The notes beneath the pieces were generated by a model. That model saw only the letters and a list, made by a program, of their open reading frames with translations. It searched no databases and was not told where the DNA came from. A stretch of DNA of 47,503 nt. Origin: Bryobacteraceae bacterium (GTDB lineage: Bacteria > Acidobacteriota > Terriglobia > Bryobacterales > Bryobacteraceae). The stretch covers positions 1-47,503 of the forward strand of contig JASHNT010000073.1 of NCBI GenBank assembly GCA_030041495.1. The letters are read 5' to 3'. The position numbers and the translations under genes are program-made. Below are positions 16,229-27,052 of this stretch, piece after piece (position 1 is the first letter of the stretch; each line of letters opens with the position of its first letter).

Positions 16229-17417
16229 ACGCGCGGCTCGCCTGCGGTGCCAGGCCAGCATTCGCCGGACTCCGGCTCCTTATTCCGACACGTTATCACG
16301 CGAAGCGGGCAACACGCTGTTTTTGAAGCTCGACAACATGAACGTTACCGGCTCCTTCAAAGAGCGAGGCGCGCTGAATCGGCTGCTGCTGTTGAGCGAA
16401 GAGGAGCGGGCGCGCGGGGTGATCACGGCCTCGGCGGGCAATCACGCGCAGGCGGTCGCGTATCATGCCTCGCGTATCGGCGTGCGGGCGGAGATCCTGA
16501 TGCCGATGTTCACGCCTCTGACCAAGGTCACCGCCACGCAGGCCTGGGGTGCGACCGTGATCCTGTTCGGCGAAAATTTCGACGAAGCCCTGGCAGAAGC
16601 GCGGCGCAGGGAGCGCGCAGAGGGAAAAATATTCGTGCACAGTTTCGATGACGATGGGGTGATTGCCGGACAGGGCGTCATCGGACTGGAGCTGTTGGAG
16701 CAGATCCCGGACCTAGAAGCGGTAGTGGTCCCGATCGGCGGCGGAGGGTTGATCGGCGGCGTGGCCTGCGCGCTGAAAGAGTCGCGGCCCGGCGTGCGCG
16801 TAGTCGGCGTGCAAACTCAGGCATTGCCCTCGATGCAGGCAGCCGTCACGGCGCATCATCCGGTGATGCTTCCTCCCGCGCCGACCATCGCCGATGGCAT
16901 CGCGGTTCGCCAGGCCGGCGTGCGCAACTTGGATCTGGTGGAGAAATACGTGGATGAGCTGGTGACGGTGGACGACGAAGAAATCGCCGCGGCGATTTTG
17001 CGGCTGCTGGAGCGGCAAAAAACTCTGGCCGAGGGCGCGGGAGCGGCCGGAGTCGCGGCTCTGTTGCAGCGAAAGACTTCGATGCAGGGCAAACGAACCG
17101 CGGCTGTAATCGGCGGCGGCAACATTGACGTAACGCTGCTGTCGCGCATCATCGAGCGCGGCCTGGTCAAAGACGGACGGCTGGTGCGGGTTCGGATTCC
17201 GCTGCTGGATCATCCGGGCGCGCTACAGAAGCTGACGGCGGCGATCGCCTCCGCTCACGCCAACATCGTGCAGGTGGTGCACGATCGCGCCTATTTCGGC
17301 GCGCACCTCGGCGAAGGAATTGTCGACATCACCATGGAGACGCGCGGGCCGGGACACGTCGAGGAATTGCTGGCGAGTCTCAAACAAGCCGGCTACCGCC
17401 TGGAGCAGGTGCGGTAA
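16209..17417 (+). CDS. ilvA: Threonine ammonia-lyase with ACT domain
   Basis: 402 residues. This PLP enzyme turns L-threonine into 2-oxobutanoate and ammonia, the entry to isoleucine synthesis or threonine breakdown. Seen are the PLP-Lys in GSFKERGALN, SAGNHAQAVAYHA, the glycine loop VVPIGGGGLIGG, LAEGAGAAGVAAL and the Ser/Gly loop VIGGGNIDVTLLS. Residues 325-402 are one ACT-type regulatory domain (VRIPLLDHPGALQKL). One short ACT unit resembles the catabolic (TdcB-like) enzymes more than classical IlvA with two. AGAGGG precedes the ATG; the start overlaps the divergent Cas6-like gene. Confidence 0.94.
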   Translation: MITLEDIRAARLRCQASIRRTPAPYSDTLSREAGNTLFLKLDNMNVTGSFKERGALNRLLLLSEEERARGVITASAGNHAQAVAYHASRIGVRAEILMPMFTPLTKVTATQAWGATVILFGENFDEALAEARRRERAEGKIFVHSFDDDGVIAGQGVIGLELLEQIPDLEAVVVPIGGGGLIGGVACALKESRPGVRVVGVQTQALPSMQAAVTAHHPVMLPPAPTIADGIAVRQAGVRNLDLVEKYVDELVTVDDEEIAAAILRLLERQKTLAEGAGAAGVAALLQRKTSMQGKRTAAVIGGGNIDVTLLSRIIERGLVKDGRLVRVRIPLLDHPGALQKLTAAIASAHANIVQVVHDRAYFGAHLGEGIVDITMETRGPGHVEELLASLKQAGYRLEQVR

Positions 17418-17602
17418 TCCCAGCTCTGCGATAGCGAAAGGGCGGGTGCCTGTGAGGCCTTTCGGCTGCCCTGACGCTCAGGTACGGGTGTCCTTTGGTG
17501 ACCGGCGACCTCGAGCTGCGGCGCATCGGACGCCTGGAACTGGACTGGATCAGCCGGCCGCCGCACCGCTAAAGTTACTTCTCCAACTGACGATCAAAGA
17601 AT

Positions 17603-18883
17603 GTGGCGAATGCTCTCCCCACCGCCCCCTGGGTCTCCGTCGAACCTCTCTTGTCGGCGGTTCAATCCCAGCCTCTTTCCGCAGCAGCCTCGGACGTTCA
17701 GTTGCTGCTGCCAACCGACGACGTCGCGGACCCGGAAGTCTCCATCGTCATTCCCGCTCTGAACGAAGAGCTGACGATCTCCGAATTCGTTGCTTGGTGC
17801 AAGGAGGGCCTGAGTAAGGCCTGCGTCCGGGGCGAGATCCTCATCATCGACAGTTCCACGGATGCGACAGCGGAGCGGGCCTTAGCCGGCGGCGCGCGCG
17901 TCTTGAAGGCGCCGAAACGCGGCTTGGGCCGGGCCTACATCGATGCGATTCCATTCATCCGCGGCAAGTATGTGCTGCTGGGCGATGCCGACCTGACTTA
18001 CGATTTCCGCGAGATCACACCCTTCGTGAACAAATTCCGCGAGGGACACCAGTACATCATGGGGTCACGCTTCAAGGGGACCATCGAAGCGGGAGCGATG
18101 CCGGCGCTGCATCAATACTTCGGCACGCCGGGCACCACCTGGCTGCTGAATGTTTTGTATTCGTCGAATTTCTCCGACATCCATTGCGGCATGCGCGGCA
18201 TTACGCGCGCGGCGCTGGTGGAGATGGACTTGCAATCACAGGAGTGGGAGTACGCCTCGGAGATGGTCATCAAATCGCTGTACATGGGTTTGAAGACCTG
18301 CGAGGTGCCGATTCACTTTTATCGAGACCGCGAGGGACGGGTCAGCCACCACCGGCGCGGCAATCCGCTGAGCAGTTGGTACGCGGGGTGGATCAACCTC
18401 AAGGCGTTCTTCGTGCACGGCGCGGCGTTCTTTCTGTTCAAGCCGGGAATCGCATTGCTGGCGCTAGGCCTTCTGCTGGTGCTGCCCTTGTCAGCCGGAC
18501 CGCTGACCCTCGGCATCACGTTTTCGCTGCATTGGATGCTGCTGGGCGTTACTCTCGCGATTCTGGGATTGCAATCCTTCCTCGGCGGCGTGCTGGCGAA
18601 ATCACTGCTGGATTTTTCGGGCGCGCAGAGCGCCAAATGGTCGCGGATTTTTTCCTACAACCGCTCGGTGTGCTTGAGCGCGCTCGGATTCCTCACTGGC
18701 GCGCTACTTCCGATCCCACTGGTGACGGAATACATTCGCCAAGGTTTCCTGCTGCCGGCCAATAGCCAGCCCGTGTATCACATCGCCATCGCAGGGCTGT
18801 GGCTGATGATGAGCTCCTTCCTGATATTCACCAACACGCTGCTGCTGCACGCGCTGGTGAAGACCCGCCGCTGGATCAAGTAA
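17603..18883 (+). CDS. Membrane-anchored GT2 glycosyltransferase
   Basis: 426 residues from a GTG start. Residues 45-275 are a GT2 (GT-A) domain: [25 protein letters not shown], the DAD-type motif [24 protein letters not shown] and the acceptor region [11 protein letters not shown]. Residues 280-420 hold about four membrane segments ([19 protein letters not shown] and others), as in dolichyl-phosphate-mannose or undecaprenyl-sugar synthases. It probably makes a lipid-linked sugar at the inner membrane. It stands between ilvA (about 185 bases away) and uvrB. Bases 17418-17602 contain no supported gene. Confidence 0.88.
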   Translation: MANALPTAPWVSVEPLLSAVQSQPLSAAASDVQLLLPTDDVADPEVSIVIPALNEELTISEFVAWCKEGLSKACVRGEILIIDSSTDATAERALAGGARVLKAPKRGLGRAYIDAIPFIRGKYVLLGDADLTYDFREITPFVNKFREGHQYIMGSRFKGTIEAGAMPALHQYFGTPGTTWLLNVLYSSNFSDIHCGMRGITRAALVEMDLQSQEWEYASEMVIKSLYMGLKTCEVPIHFYRDREGRVSHHRRGNPLSSWYAGWINLKAFFVHGAAFFLFKPGIALLALGLLLVLPLSAGPLTLGITFSLHWMLLGVTLAILGLQSFLGGVLAKSLLDFSGAQSAKWSRIFSYNRSVCLSALGFLTGALLPIPLVTEYIRQGFLLPANSQPVYHIAIAGLWLMMSSFLIFTNTLLLHALVKTRRWIK

Positions 18884-18925
18884 ACGCCGGGCTCGCTGGA
18901 AGCAAACGGGCGAAGCCCCACCTCG

Positions 18926-18931
18926 TATACT
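18926..18931 (+). promoter_or_regulatory. -10-like box for uvrB
   Basis: TATACT lies 13 bases before the uvrB ATG at 18945. A start 6-7 bases downstream of the box would give a leader of about 6 bases. No -35 box is recognised and no SOS box (LexA site) is seen. Confidence 0.4.
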
Positions 18932-18944
18932 GGGTGGTGCTCCC

Positions 18945-20945
<2,001 letters not shown>

Positions 20946-20953
20946 TCGATTAA

Positions 20954-21748
20954 ATGCACTCCGAAGAAGGGGTGGGACTGGTCTGCGCCGGCGGCGTGGG
21001 CCAGTCGTTCCTTGCCCGGATGCCGGCGTTGCTCCGGCGGCTGGGACCCATCAAGACCTCTACATTTCGCACGTCGCGGCTGGCCGCGAACCAATTGCGC
21101 GCCGGGGAAGCCGCCTCGCACTATTCGGCTCTCGAAGCCTGCCGGCTGATTCTGGTGTGGATGCCGGAAGCGCGGATGGACAAGGTTCTGCGCGACCTGG
21201 TGGCGCGTACGCCCATTCGCCGGTCTCCGTTCTCCGCCAATATGGTGGTGCTGTGCGAATGCGTTCGCGACAGCCAAGTGTGCAGCGCCTTCCAAGGTAC
21301 CGGCGCGCGAGTGGCCACTCTGAATCCGATTCCCGATTCGGGCGAGCGGCTTTTTGTTGCCGAAGGCCATCCCGCGGCCGTGCGCCATTTGCGCGGCCTG
21401 TTCGCGGAGAGCCAACGCAAAGTCATCGCGCTCAGACCGGGGAGCAAGGCTCTGTTTTTCGCCGGCGTCCACGCGGGCGCGCCGTTGCTGCTTCCCTGGA
21501 TCGCCGCGGGGATGGCGAGCCTGCGCGCGGCTGGATTTTCCCGTTCGCAGGCCGCCGAAGTCGGCGAGCTTCTCGGCGTGCGCACCCTGCGGAAGTACGC
21601 CAAGGCCGGGGCTCGCGCGTGGAACCGAACCACGGAGACCGAGTTGCGCCGAGCCTTGGATTCGGCCCTGCCGGAAATTCGCGCGAGCGATCCCAAGCTC
21701 GCGGACCTGTATGAACAGGGCATCCGCCTGGCGTTGACGCAGTTCTAG
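20954..21748 (+). CDS. Rossmann-like and DUF2520-domain protein
   Basis: 264 residues. Residues 5-110 resemble a Rossmann NAD(P)-binding half of the F420/ProC-like type, with VGLVCAGGVGQSFLARMP as a degraded glycine motif. Residues 135-255 match DUF2520, with FFAGVHAGAPLLLPWIAAG and VRTLRKYAKAGARAW. Such proteins are often called NADP oxidoreductase-like; their reaction is unknown. It follows uvrB by 8 bases. Its stop overlaps the stop of the convergent gene at 21745. Confidence 0.7.
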   Translation: MHSEEGVGLVCAGGVGQSFLARMPALLRRLGPIKTSTFRTSRLAANQLRAGEAASHYSALEACRLILVWMPEARMDKVLRDLVARTPIRRSPFSANMVVLCECVRDSQVCSAFQGTGARVATLNPIPDSGERLFVAEGHPAAVRHLRGLFAESQRKVIALRPGSKALFFAGVHAGAPLLLPWIAAGMASLRAAGFSRSQAAEVGELLGVRTLRKYAKAGARAWNRTTETELRRALDSALPEIRASDPKLADLYEQGIRLALTQF

Positions 21749-23010
21749 GCGGCCGGGTACAGCAGAGGGCTCACGGCCAGCCGCCGCAGCATCGCCGGCG
21801 AGCTTCGGTACCCGGGCCGTGCCGCGATCCTCTGAGCCTGCTTTGCCGCCATCTTCGCGATTTCCGGGCCGGACGGCCGGAAGCCAAGTTTGTAATAGAA
21901 CCAAAACGCACCCGAGCTGATAGCCTCTTCATTCTCATGACCGAGCTGGTAGGGATCGATGGAGAACGACCGCGCGTGCAATCGCTGGCGCAGCAGCTTC
22001 ATGATTCGCGCATAGAGCCACGCGGTCTCTCCTTCACGGAAGGTGTAGTACAGGTTGAAGCCGCTCTCGCAGCACCCGTCTCGAGAGAGTGTCTCGACGT
22101 AGCCTATCGGTACGCCGTTCTTGAAGTACATCCCGCAGTGATAGGCGTGAACCGGCAGCCGCCGGCCGCGGCGCACGCCGAAAAAGTAGATCTCGACGCC
22201 GCGTCCCAAATCGGCGTGGTCGACGCGTGCCTCATCCGGATGCTGAAATCCGTACAACTCGCGGTAGCGGGCGGCGGAAGCATCGACGATCACGCCCAGG
22301 ATCTCGCGCGCTTGCTCGAGAGGCAAGCGCGTAAACGCGATGCGCGGCGCGGAAAGCTCCGCTTCGATGGAAACGCCGCTGCGCTTGAGCAGCGGCCCGG
22401 CATGATAGAAGACCTTCTTCGATCGAAGCCGCAAGGCAGAGCGGCTGAAGGCGCAAAGCTGCCAGCGCAGCGGAATCTCCAGCAGTTCAAACGTCGCCGA
22501 ATCCACGCGCTCGATCAACCAGCACGCGTCGTGGCCGGTGCGTTCCATCCAGGCGCGCCAATCCACGTGCGGCTGCACGGCGTAGTCTTCGTAGGCTTTG
22601 GGAATCAAGCGCCCCAGTACCACGCCCAGCCGCCCCGGATGCGCGAAATCTTCCCAGTCGATTTCAAGCGAGCCGGGATGGCGCTGCTCCAGGCTCAACG
22701 CGAATTCGCGGCTGAAATTGGTGGATACCGCCGTGCCGGCGATGCCGGAGATCTCAGGATCGTCGAAGACAGCGAGGTCCATTCCGCGCAGGCGGTCGCC
22801 GAATGAAAACAAGATCCGGTCGGCCAGTTCGGCCACGCGCGGAGTCTGCGGGTAGGCGCGCAGGAATAGCGCGATTTCGTGCAGGTGAATCAGATCCGCG
22901 GACTCGCGCAGGCGGGTTCGCGCTAGCCGCTCCAAGAGCTGCTCCGCGCGAAGTGTCGAGGCCACATCGAATTGCCCTTTACACTTCGCCAAGTTATCCA
23001 ACGCGCGCAT
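21745..23010 (-). CDS. Unrecognised protein with GNAT-like C-terminus
   Basis: 421 residues, no signal peptide or membrane segment. Residues 1-180 are helix-rich (LIHLHEIALFLRAYPQTPRV, and a stretch with VFDDPEISGIAG). Residues 270-395 resemble an N-acyltransferase: GVPIGYVETLSRDG, a beta strand (ESGFNLYYTF), then ENEEAISSGAFWFYYKLGFR, the last recalling the GNAT N..AxxFYxKLGF motif. That is a fold impression, not a firm family. It is divergent from the transketolase genes across 37 bases with a palindrome. Confidence 0.6.
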   Translation of the reverse strand: MRALDNLAKCKGQFDVASTLRAEQLLERLARTRLRESADLIHLHEIALFLRAYPQTPRVAELADRILFSFGDRLRGMDLAVFDDPEISGIAGTAVSTNFSREFALSLEQRHPGSLEIDWEDFAHPGRLGVVLGRLIPKAYEDYAVQPHVDWRAWMERTGHDACWLIERVDSATFELLEIPLRWQLCAFSRSALRLRSKKVFYHAGPLLKRSGVSIEAELSAPRIAFTRLPLEQAREILGVIVDASAARYRELYGFQHPDEARVDHADLGRGVEIYFFGVRRGRRLPVHAYHCGMYFKNGVPIGYVETLSRDGCCESGFNLYYTFREGETAWLYARIMKLLRQRLHARSFSIDPYQLGHENEEAISSGAFWFYYKLGFRPSGPEIAKMAAKQAQRIAARPGYRSSPAMLRRLAVSPLLYPAA

Positions 23011-23018
23011 TCGATCAA

Positions 23019-23037
23019 GTGTAGCGGAATGCTACAT
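23019..23037. promoter_or_regulatory. Inverted repeat between divergent genes
   Basis: TGTAGC (23020-23025) and GCTACA (23031-23036) pair perfectly around GGAAT, extended by a G-T and an A-T pair. It lies 11-29 bases before the transketolase ATG and just upstream of the divergent gene start, so it could be a shared operator. It overlaps the TACATT box (23033-23038). Confidence 0.45.
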
Positions 23038-23047
23038 TGAAGGAGTC

Positions 23048-23869
23048 ATGCGAACCACCCACGACGTGGCCGAACTGGCGGACATCACGAAACAGATGCG
23101 CCGCGAAGTGATTCAAATGATCACGGAGGCGGGATCCGGCCATCCTGGCGGATCGCTCTCCTCCGCGGAGATCATGGTTACGCTGTTTTTCGACGTGATG
23201 CGGCACGACCCTGCGAATCCCAAATGGCCGGATCGCGACCGCTTCATTCTGTCCAAAGGCCACTGCTGCCCGATTTTGTACGCGGTGATGGCAGAGTGCG
23301 GTTATTGCCCGAAGGACCAACTCAACACACTGCGTAAGTTGGGCTCCGTCTATCAAGGCCACGCCGATTTGCGCTTCCTCCCGGCTCTGGAAGCCTCCAC
23401 CGGGTCCCTGGGCGAGGGCCTTTCGCTCGGCATCGGCATGGCGCTCGCCGCGCGCATGGACGGGCGCAAATCACGAAGCTACGTCCTGATGGGCGACGGC
23501 GAAATTCAGGAGGGCCAGGTTTGGGAAGCCGCGATGTTCGCCGGATTCAACCGGCTCGACAACCTCGTTGCGATCGTCGATTACAACCAGATTCAGCTTG
23601 ACGGATTCGTCAAGGACATCATGAGTCTGGAACCTCTGCCCGAAAAGTGGCGCGCCTTCGGCTGGCACGTCGTGGAAGTCTACGGCCACGATATCGCCGC
23701 ATTGCAAAATGCGTTCGGCGAGGCGTCGTCGGAAAAAGGAAAGCCGACTTGCATCGTGGCCCACACCATCAAGGGTAAAGGAGTCTCCTTCATGGAGGGG
23801 AATCCCAAGTTTCATGGCGTGGCCCCCACGCGCGAAGAGTGCGCCAAGGCGCTTCAGGAGCTTGCATGA
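23048..23869 (+). CDS. Transketolase, N-terminal (TPP-binding) subunit
   Basis: 273 residues, the pyrimidine/diphosphate half of a split transketolase as found in several deep bacterial lineages. It moves two-carbon units between sugar phosphates in the non-oxidative pentose phosphate pathway, with thiamine diphosphate and a divalent metal. Seen are EAGSGHPGGSLSSAEIM, RFILSKGHCCP, and the metal/TPP motif GDGEIQEGQVWEAAMFAGFN followed by VDYNQIQLDG. GAAGGAG precedes the ATG. It overlaps the C-terminal subunit by four bases. Confidence 0.95.
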   Translation: MRTTHDVAELADITKQMRREVIQMITEAGSGHPGGSLSSAEIMVTLFFDVMRHDPANPKWPDRDRFILSKGHCCPILYAVMAECGYCPKDQLNTLRKLGSVYQGHADLRFLPALEASTGSLGEGLSLGIGMALAARMDGRKSRSYVLMGDGEIQEGQVWEAAMFAGFNRLDNLVAIVDYNQIQLDGFVKDIMSLEPLPEKWRAFGWHVVEVYGHDIAALQNAFGEASSEKGKPTCIVAHTIKGKGVSFMEGNPKFHGVAPTREECAKALQELA

Positions 23870-24840
23870 TGCCTACGAACACAAAAACCAAATTCGAGTT
23901 GAAATTGGGCGCGGCCACGCGCGAGGCCTTCGGCAAGGCGCTGGTGGAGCTGGGGCGGTCGACCCCGTCCGTTGTCGTGCTCGATGCCGACCTTTCCAAG
24001 TCCACTTACACCGCTGGATTCGCGAAAGAATTCCCGGAGCGGTTTTTCGAATGCGGCATCGCAGAGGCCAACATGGTGGCCATCGGCGCGGGACTGGCGT
24101 CGGCGGGAAAGATTCCCTTCGCCTCCAGTTTCTCCGTGTTCCTGTTGAATAAGGGCTTTGAGCAGCTTCGGGTGACGGCCGCTTTTCCCAGGGTGAATTT
24201 GAAGGTGGTGGGCACCCACAGCGGCATCTCTATTGGCGAAGACGGGCCTTCGCAGATGAGCATCGAGGACTTGAGCCTGGCTTCTTCGCTCGCCGGATTC
24301 ACGGTAATTTCTCCGGCCGATGAGGTCGCGACATTCAAGCTGGTGAAGACGGCCGCAGAGTTCGTGGGGCCGCTGTTCATCCGCACTGGCCGCGCGAAGG
24401 CTCCTGTGATCTACAGCGCGGACCGCGAATTCACCATCGGCAAGGCCATCGAGCTGGTGGAAGGCTCGGACGTGACGCTAATCGCCACCGGCCTTCTGGT
24501 CGCCGAGTCGATCCGCGCCGCGGAGCAGTTGGAAGCCGATGGAATCTCCGCGCGGGTGATCGACGTGCATACCGTGCGGCCTCTGGACCGGGACGCGATC
24601 GCGAGCGCGGCCAAGGAAACCGGCGCCATCGTGGTGTCGGAGGAGCATCTGGTGGACGGCGGTCTGGGCGTCCGCGTTGCTCAAGCGGTTGGGGAAACCC
24701 ATCCCGTGCCGATGGAGTTTGTCGGCATTCAGAACACCTACGCGGAGTCCGGCACTCCCGATGAGTTACTCGACAAGTACGGGCTTCGCGCCCGCGATGT
24801 CGCTGCCGCCGCACGCCGCGCGCTCGCGCGCAAGCGCTGA
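23866..24840 (+). CDS. Transketolase, C-terminal subunit
   Basis: 324 residues from ATG 23866 (ATGATG; the second ATG at 23869 is also possible). It supplies the other half of the active site. Seen are TREAFGKALVELG, VVLDADLSKSTYTAGF, the catalytic Glu in CGIAEANMVAIGAGLAS, VGTHSGISIGEDGPSQMSIED, FIRTGRAK and a transketolase C-terminal domain (IATGLLVAESI, then VVSEEHLVDGGLG). The start overlaps the N-subunit stop as ATGA, so the two halves are made together. The sensor kinase-like gene starts four bases after its stop. Confidence 0.95.
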   Translation: MMPTNTKTKFELKLGAATREAFGKALVELGRSTPSVVVLDADLSKSTYTAGFAKEFPERFFECGIAEANMVAIGAGLASAGKIPFASSFSVFLLNKGFEQLRVTAAFPRVNLKVVGTHSGISIGEDGPSQMSIEDLSLASSLAGFTVISPADEVATFKLVKTAAEFVGPLFIRTGRAKAPVIYSADREFTIGKAIELVEGSDVTLIATGLLVAESIRAAEQLEADGISARVIDVHTVRPLDRDAIASAAKETGAIVVSEEHLVDGGLGVRVAQAVGETHPVPMEFVGIQNTYAESGTPDELLDKYGLRARDVAAAARRALARKR

Positions 24841-24844
24841 GTGC

Positions 24845-25471
24845 ATGTCCCTGCAGGACGAAGCGGACCAGCTCGCTCAGGAATTGTTTGAAACCCGGTC
24901 GCGGCTGCGCGCTTCGGGCCGGGTCTTGCACGACGAGGTCGGTCCGCTGCTTTCGGCGGCGGGAATCCGGCTGGACCTGCTCCGCGGCGATCATCCCGAG
25001 GCCGCAGGCGCGGTCCAGCAGACGCTGCTGGCGTTGGAGCAAGCGATGGAGCGCGTGCGTGCGCTGAGCCGGGAGCTGAACCCTCCGCCAGCCGCGCATT
25101 TAGGGCTCAGGAAGGCGCTGGCCAGTCTGGTGGAGTCGCAAGAGGTAGACTTCCCGGGACCGATCCGGTTTTCATACGCAGCCTCGGCGGAGTTGCCGGA
25201 AGATGCGACTGCCGCACTGTACGAAGCGTCCGCCGCGGTGTTGGCGCGAGCGGCTTCGGACGGCTCCGCCTCGCGTCTGGCAGTAGCGGTCAGCGGATCG
25301 CGCAACGTGGTTGTAAAAATCGAGTCGAATGGCCGCCTCAGGTGGTCGCATGCGGTGCTGGCCGCGATCGAGCGCCGCGTTCGTTTCGCTGGAATCGTCT
25401 TGGCCCTTATAACAAAAAAGAGTACAATTGTTTCGATCCGATATGCCGCTAGACGTCCTGCTCGTGGATGA
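24845..25471 (+). CDS. Degenerate HisKA_3-type sensor kinase
   Basis: About 208 residues. Residues 20-110 form a dimerisation/phosphotransfer helix pair: VLHDEVGPLLSAAGIRLDLL, with His as in LHDELGQ-type kinases, then ALSRELNPPP and GLRKALASLVES. The remaining 100 residues line up loosely with an HATPase fold (ALYEASAAVLARAASDGSAS), but the ATP-binding N and G boxes are not recognisable. There is no membrane segment or sensor. It may be a phosphotransfer partner or a pseudokinase. It overlaps the following regulator by 29 bases, which strongly links the two. Confidence 0.75.
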   Translation: MSLQDEADQLAQELFETRSRLRASGRVLHDEVGPLLSAAGIRLDLLRGDHPEAAGAVQQTLLALEQAMERVRALSRELNPPPAAHLGLRKALASLVESQEVDFPGPIRFSYAASAELPEDATAALYEASAAVLARAASDGSASRLAVAVSGSRNVVVKIESNGRLRWSHAVLAAIERRVRFAGIVLALITKKSTIVSIRYAARRPARG

Positions 25472-26111
25472 TCACAAGATCATGCGCGATGGAATCAAGG
25501 CCATCCTCAGCCGCTCCAGCGAATTTCGCGTGGTGGGCGAGGCCGAGAACGGACCCGACGCGGTACAGTTCACCAAACGCCTGAGGCCGCACATGGCGCT
25601 GATGGACATCGGTCTACCGGGTCTGAATGGAGTGGAAACCACGCAGGAGATCCTGCGCTTTCACCCCGACTGCAAAATTGTCATTTTGTCCATGTACGAC
25701 GACGAAAACTCCGTGGTGGGCGCGATTCGCGCCGGCGCTCGCGGTTTCATCCTGAAGCGCGCCTCCGACATGGACTTGGTGGAGGCTCTGCGCATGGTGG
25801 CCGCAGGCGGGGTGTATTTGAGCCCGCAGGTTTCCGACCGCCTGCTGACGCGGATTCAAAAGGGCGACCTGGAAGCGCGCCAGTCGCATTCCGCTCTGGA
25901 AGGATTGTCGCCGCGCGAGCTGCAAGTGCTGCGGCTGGTGGCCGAGGGCAAGACCAGCAAGGAAATCGCCACGGTGCTCGACCTGAGCGAGCAAACCATT
26001 CGCAGCTATCGCAAGACCATGATGCGCAAACTCGGCGTGAACAACGTGGCGGGTTTGACGCAACTGGCGCTGTCCACCGGGCTGACACAGGTACCGGGCG
26101 CGCGGCCGTGA
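25443..26111 (+). CDS. NarL-family response regulator
   Basis: 222 residues from ATG 25443; the earlier start at 25428 is unlikely. The receiver is complete: VLLVDDHKIMRDGIKAIL, phospho-Asp in ALMDIGLPGLNG, Thr/Ser region VILSMYDD and Lys in FILKRASD. Residues 155-215 are a GerE DNA-binding helix-turn-helix (LSPRELQVLRLVAEGKTSKE, then QTIRSYRKTMMRKLGVNN). It is the probable partner of the preceding degenerate kinase. Its stop overlaps the amidohydrolase GTG start (GTGA), so the three are coupled. Confidence 0.93.
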   Translation: MPLDVLLVDDHKIMRDGIKAILSRSSEFRVVGEAENGPDAVQFTKRLRPHMALMDIGLPGLNGVETTQEILRFHPDCKIVILSMYDDENSVVGAIRAGARGFILKRASDMDLVEALRMVAAGGVYLSPQVSDRLLTRIQKGDLEARQSHSALEGLSPRELQVLRLVAEGKTSKEIATVLDLSEQTIRSYRKTMMRKLGVNNVAGLTQLALSTGLTQVPGARP

Positions 26112-27052
26112 CCGCGCTCCCGCAGCGGCCGTCGCCCTGGGGGCCTTTGACCGTCACCGACGCCCATGTCCATTTTTTCTCGCACCGCTTTTTCTCCGGA
26201 CTGGCTGCACAGAAGCCGGGTCTGACAGTCGAAGCCGCGGGCGCGCAGCTCGGCTGGCGGATGCCTCCCGAGGAGCCGGAAAGGCTGGCCGCGGAGTGGA
26301 TCGCGGAGCTGGATCGTCAGGATGTGAGCGCCGCCGCGCTGATCGCCAGCGCTCCCGGCGATGAAGCGTCGGTCGCCGCAGCCGCACGCGCATTCCCGGA
26401 GCGTTTCTTAGTCTTCGCGATGGTGAATCCGCGCACCTGGAATCCGGACGCCTGCGCGGAAGTTCAAGCTGCGTGCCTGTTTCCGGCAATGCACGCCTAC
26501 CCGGTTTACGACGACGCTGCGCAAGCCGTATTTACATGGGCCAAAGCGCAGCGCCGCGCGGTGTTCGTGCATTGCGGCGCTCTGAGTGTGGGTGTGCGCG
26601 CCAAACTCGGCCTGCCTTCGCCGTTCGACATGCGCTTCTCCAATCCAATCGACCTGCATGCCGTGGCGCTGCGCTACCCGGAGGTCCCCATCATCGTGCC
26701 GCACTTCGGCGCGGGCTACTTCCGCGAGGCTCTGATGCTGGCCGACCTCTGCCCCAATGTGTATCTCGATACCTCCAGCTCCAACCGCTGGATGCGGTAT
26801 GAGGAGCTGCACCATCACCTGGAGACTCGTGGCGGCCTGCGGGTCGTGTTTCGCCGCGCTTTGGATGTCCTGGGTCCGGAGCGCCTCTTGTTCGGCACGG
26901 ATTCGTCTTTCTTTCCCCGCGGCTGGCATCACCCGATTTTCGAGGAGCAGGCGCGGGCGCTGTATGAGATCGGGTTGACCATGGCCCACGCGCGCATGAT
27001 CTTTGGCGAAAATCTCCTGAGAATTCTGGGGCGCTCCGGGAACGAGAGTTGA
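26108..27052 (+). CDS. Amidohydrolase (family 2) metal-dependent hydrolase
   Basis: 314 residues. This is a TIM-barrel hydrolase of the amidohydrolase_2/decarboxylase-like group. Seen are the metal-binding TDAHVHFFSHRF, FVHCGAL, PIIVPHFGAGYF and FGTDSSFFPRGW, with ENLLRIL near the end. The reaction may be hydrolysis or decarboxylation of an aromatic or acyl substrate; it cannot be settled by sequence alone. The start is GTG 26108, overlapping the regulator stop by four bases. The following gene starts at the base right after its stop. Confidence 0.88.
   Translation: MTALPQRPSPWGPLTVTDAHVHFFSHRFFSGLAAQKPGLTVEAAGAQLGWRMPPEEPERLAAEWIAELDRQDVSAAALIASAPGDEASVAAAARAFPERFLVFAMVNPRTWNPDACAEVQAACLFPAMHAYPVYDDAAQAVFTWAKAQRRAVFVHCGALSVGVRAKLGLPSPFDMRFSNPIDLHAVALRYPEVPIIVPHFGAGYFREALMLADLCPNVYLDTSSSNRWMRYEELHHHLETRGGLRVVFRRALDVLGPERLLFGTDSSFFPRGWHHPIFEEQARALYEIGLTMAHARMIFGENLLRILGRSGNES

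Noticed and set aside
17418-17602. Possible riboswitch or small ORF between ilvA and the GT2 gene
   Set aside because: No known riboswitch consensus could be matched; a 24-codon frame (17497-17571) has no support.
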